Part shown: positions 6,416-6,418 of the stretch, one piece after another
How the letters are laid out: each line of letters begins with the position of its first letter
Position numbering within the stretch: position 1 is the first letter of the stretch
Source: Noviherbaspirillum sp.
GTDB lineage: Bacteria > Pseudomonadota > Gammaproteobacteria > Burkholderiales > Burkholderiaceae
Assembly: GCA_028292785.1 (NCBI GenBank)
Contig: JAQGLQ010000042.1
Span: forward strand, 1 to 6,418
DNA: 6,418 bases
Direction: 5' to 3'
Made by a program: the position numbers and the translations under genes
The notes under the pieces: model-generated
The model's input: only the letters and a program-made list of their open reading frames with translations
What the model was told of the DNA's origin: nothing
The model's database searches: none

Positions 6416-6418
6416 TCA

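Overview
The window carries a conserved chromosomal gene block, all on the + strand: the 3' part of yhdP (AsmA-like envelope protein), a carbon-nitrogen hydrolase of the Nit family, tldD (metalloprotease subunit) and aroG (DAHP synthase). This gene order and the protein sequences suggest a betaproteobacterium of the order Burkholderiales, perhaps near the Oxalobacteraceae. That placement is inferred from recognised protein similarity, without a database search. The coding DNA is GC-rich and gives long antisense shadow ORFs. There is no sign of phage, IS elements, CRISPR or horizontally acquired cargo.

Layout: yhdP enters from the left edge already in frame and ends at 2535. The hydrolase follows after 22 bp with a good ribosome binding site, so the two are probably co-transcribed. 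A 126-bp gap before tldD contains a weak promoter candidate and a small inverted repeat. A 336-bp AT-richer gap then separates tldD from aroG, and the last 18 bases lie beyond aroG.

The most interesting part is the tldD-aroG gap, which has the full anatomy of a ribosome-mediated transcription attenuator. A 26-codon leader ORF (5108-5188) encodes MTFARFHFYFYFSY..., with six Phe, three Tyr and one Trp. A Rho-independent terminator hairpin (5223-5249) follows it. A copy of the terminator's 3' arm, GGCGGT, lies inside the leader (5160-5165) and can pair with the terminator's 5' arm as an antiterminator. The same segment can instead pair with the early leader (5118-5128 with 5164-5174). The aroG start lies 54 bp beyond the hairpin. 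The model is that shortage of charged tRNA-Phe or tRNA-Tyr stalls the leader ribosome, favours the antiterminator and raises aroG expression. In E. coli the orthologous aroG is controlled by TyrR rather than attenuation, so this is a different solution.

The AroG protein also keeps the residues that bind phenylalanine in the E. coli enzyme. The first step of the shikimate pathway would then be controlled by Phe twice: by enzyme inhibition and by attenuation. The other three genes are housekeeping functions: outer-membrane lipid homeostasis, metabolite repair and peptide processing.
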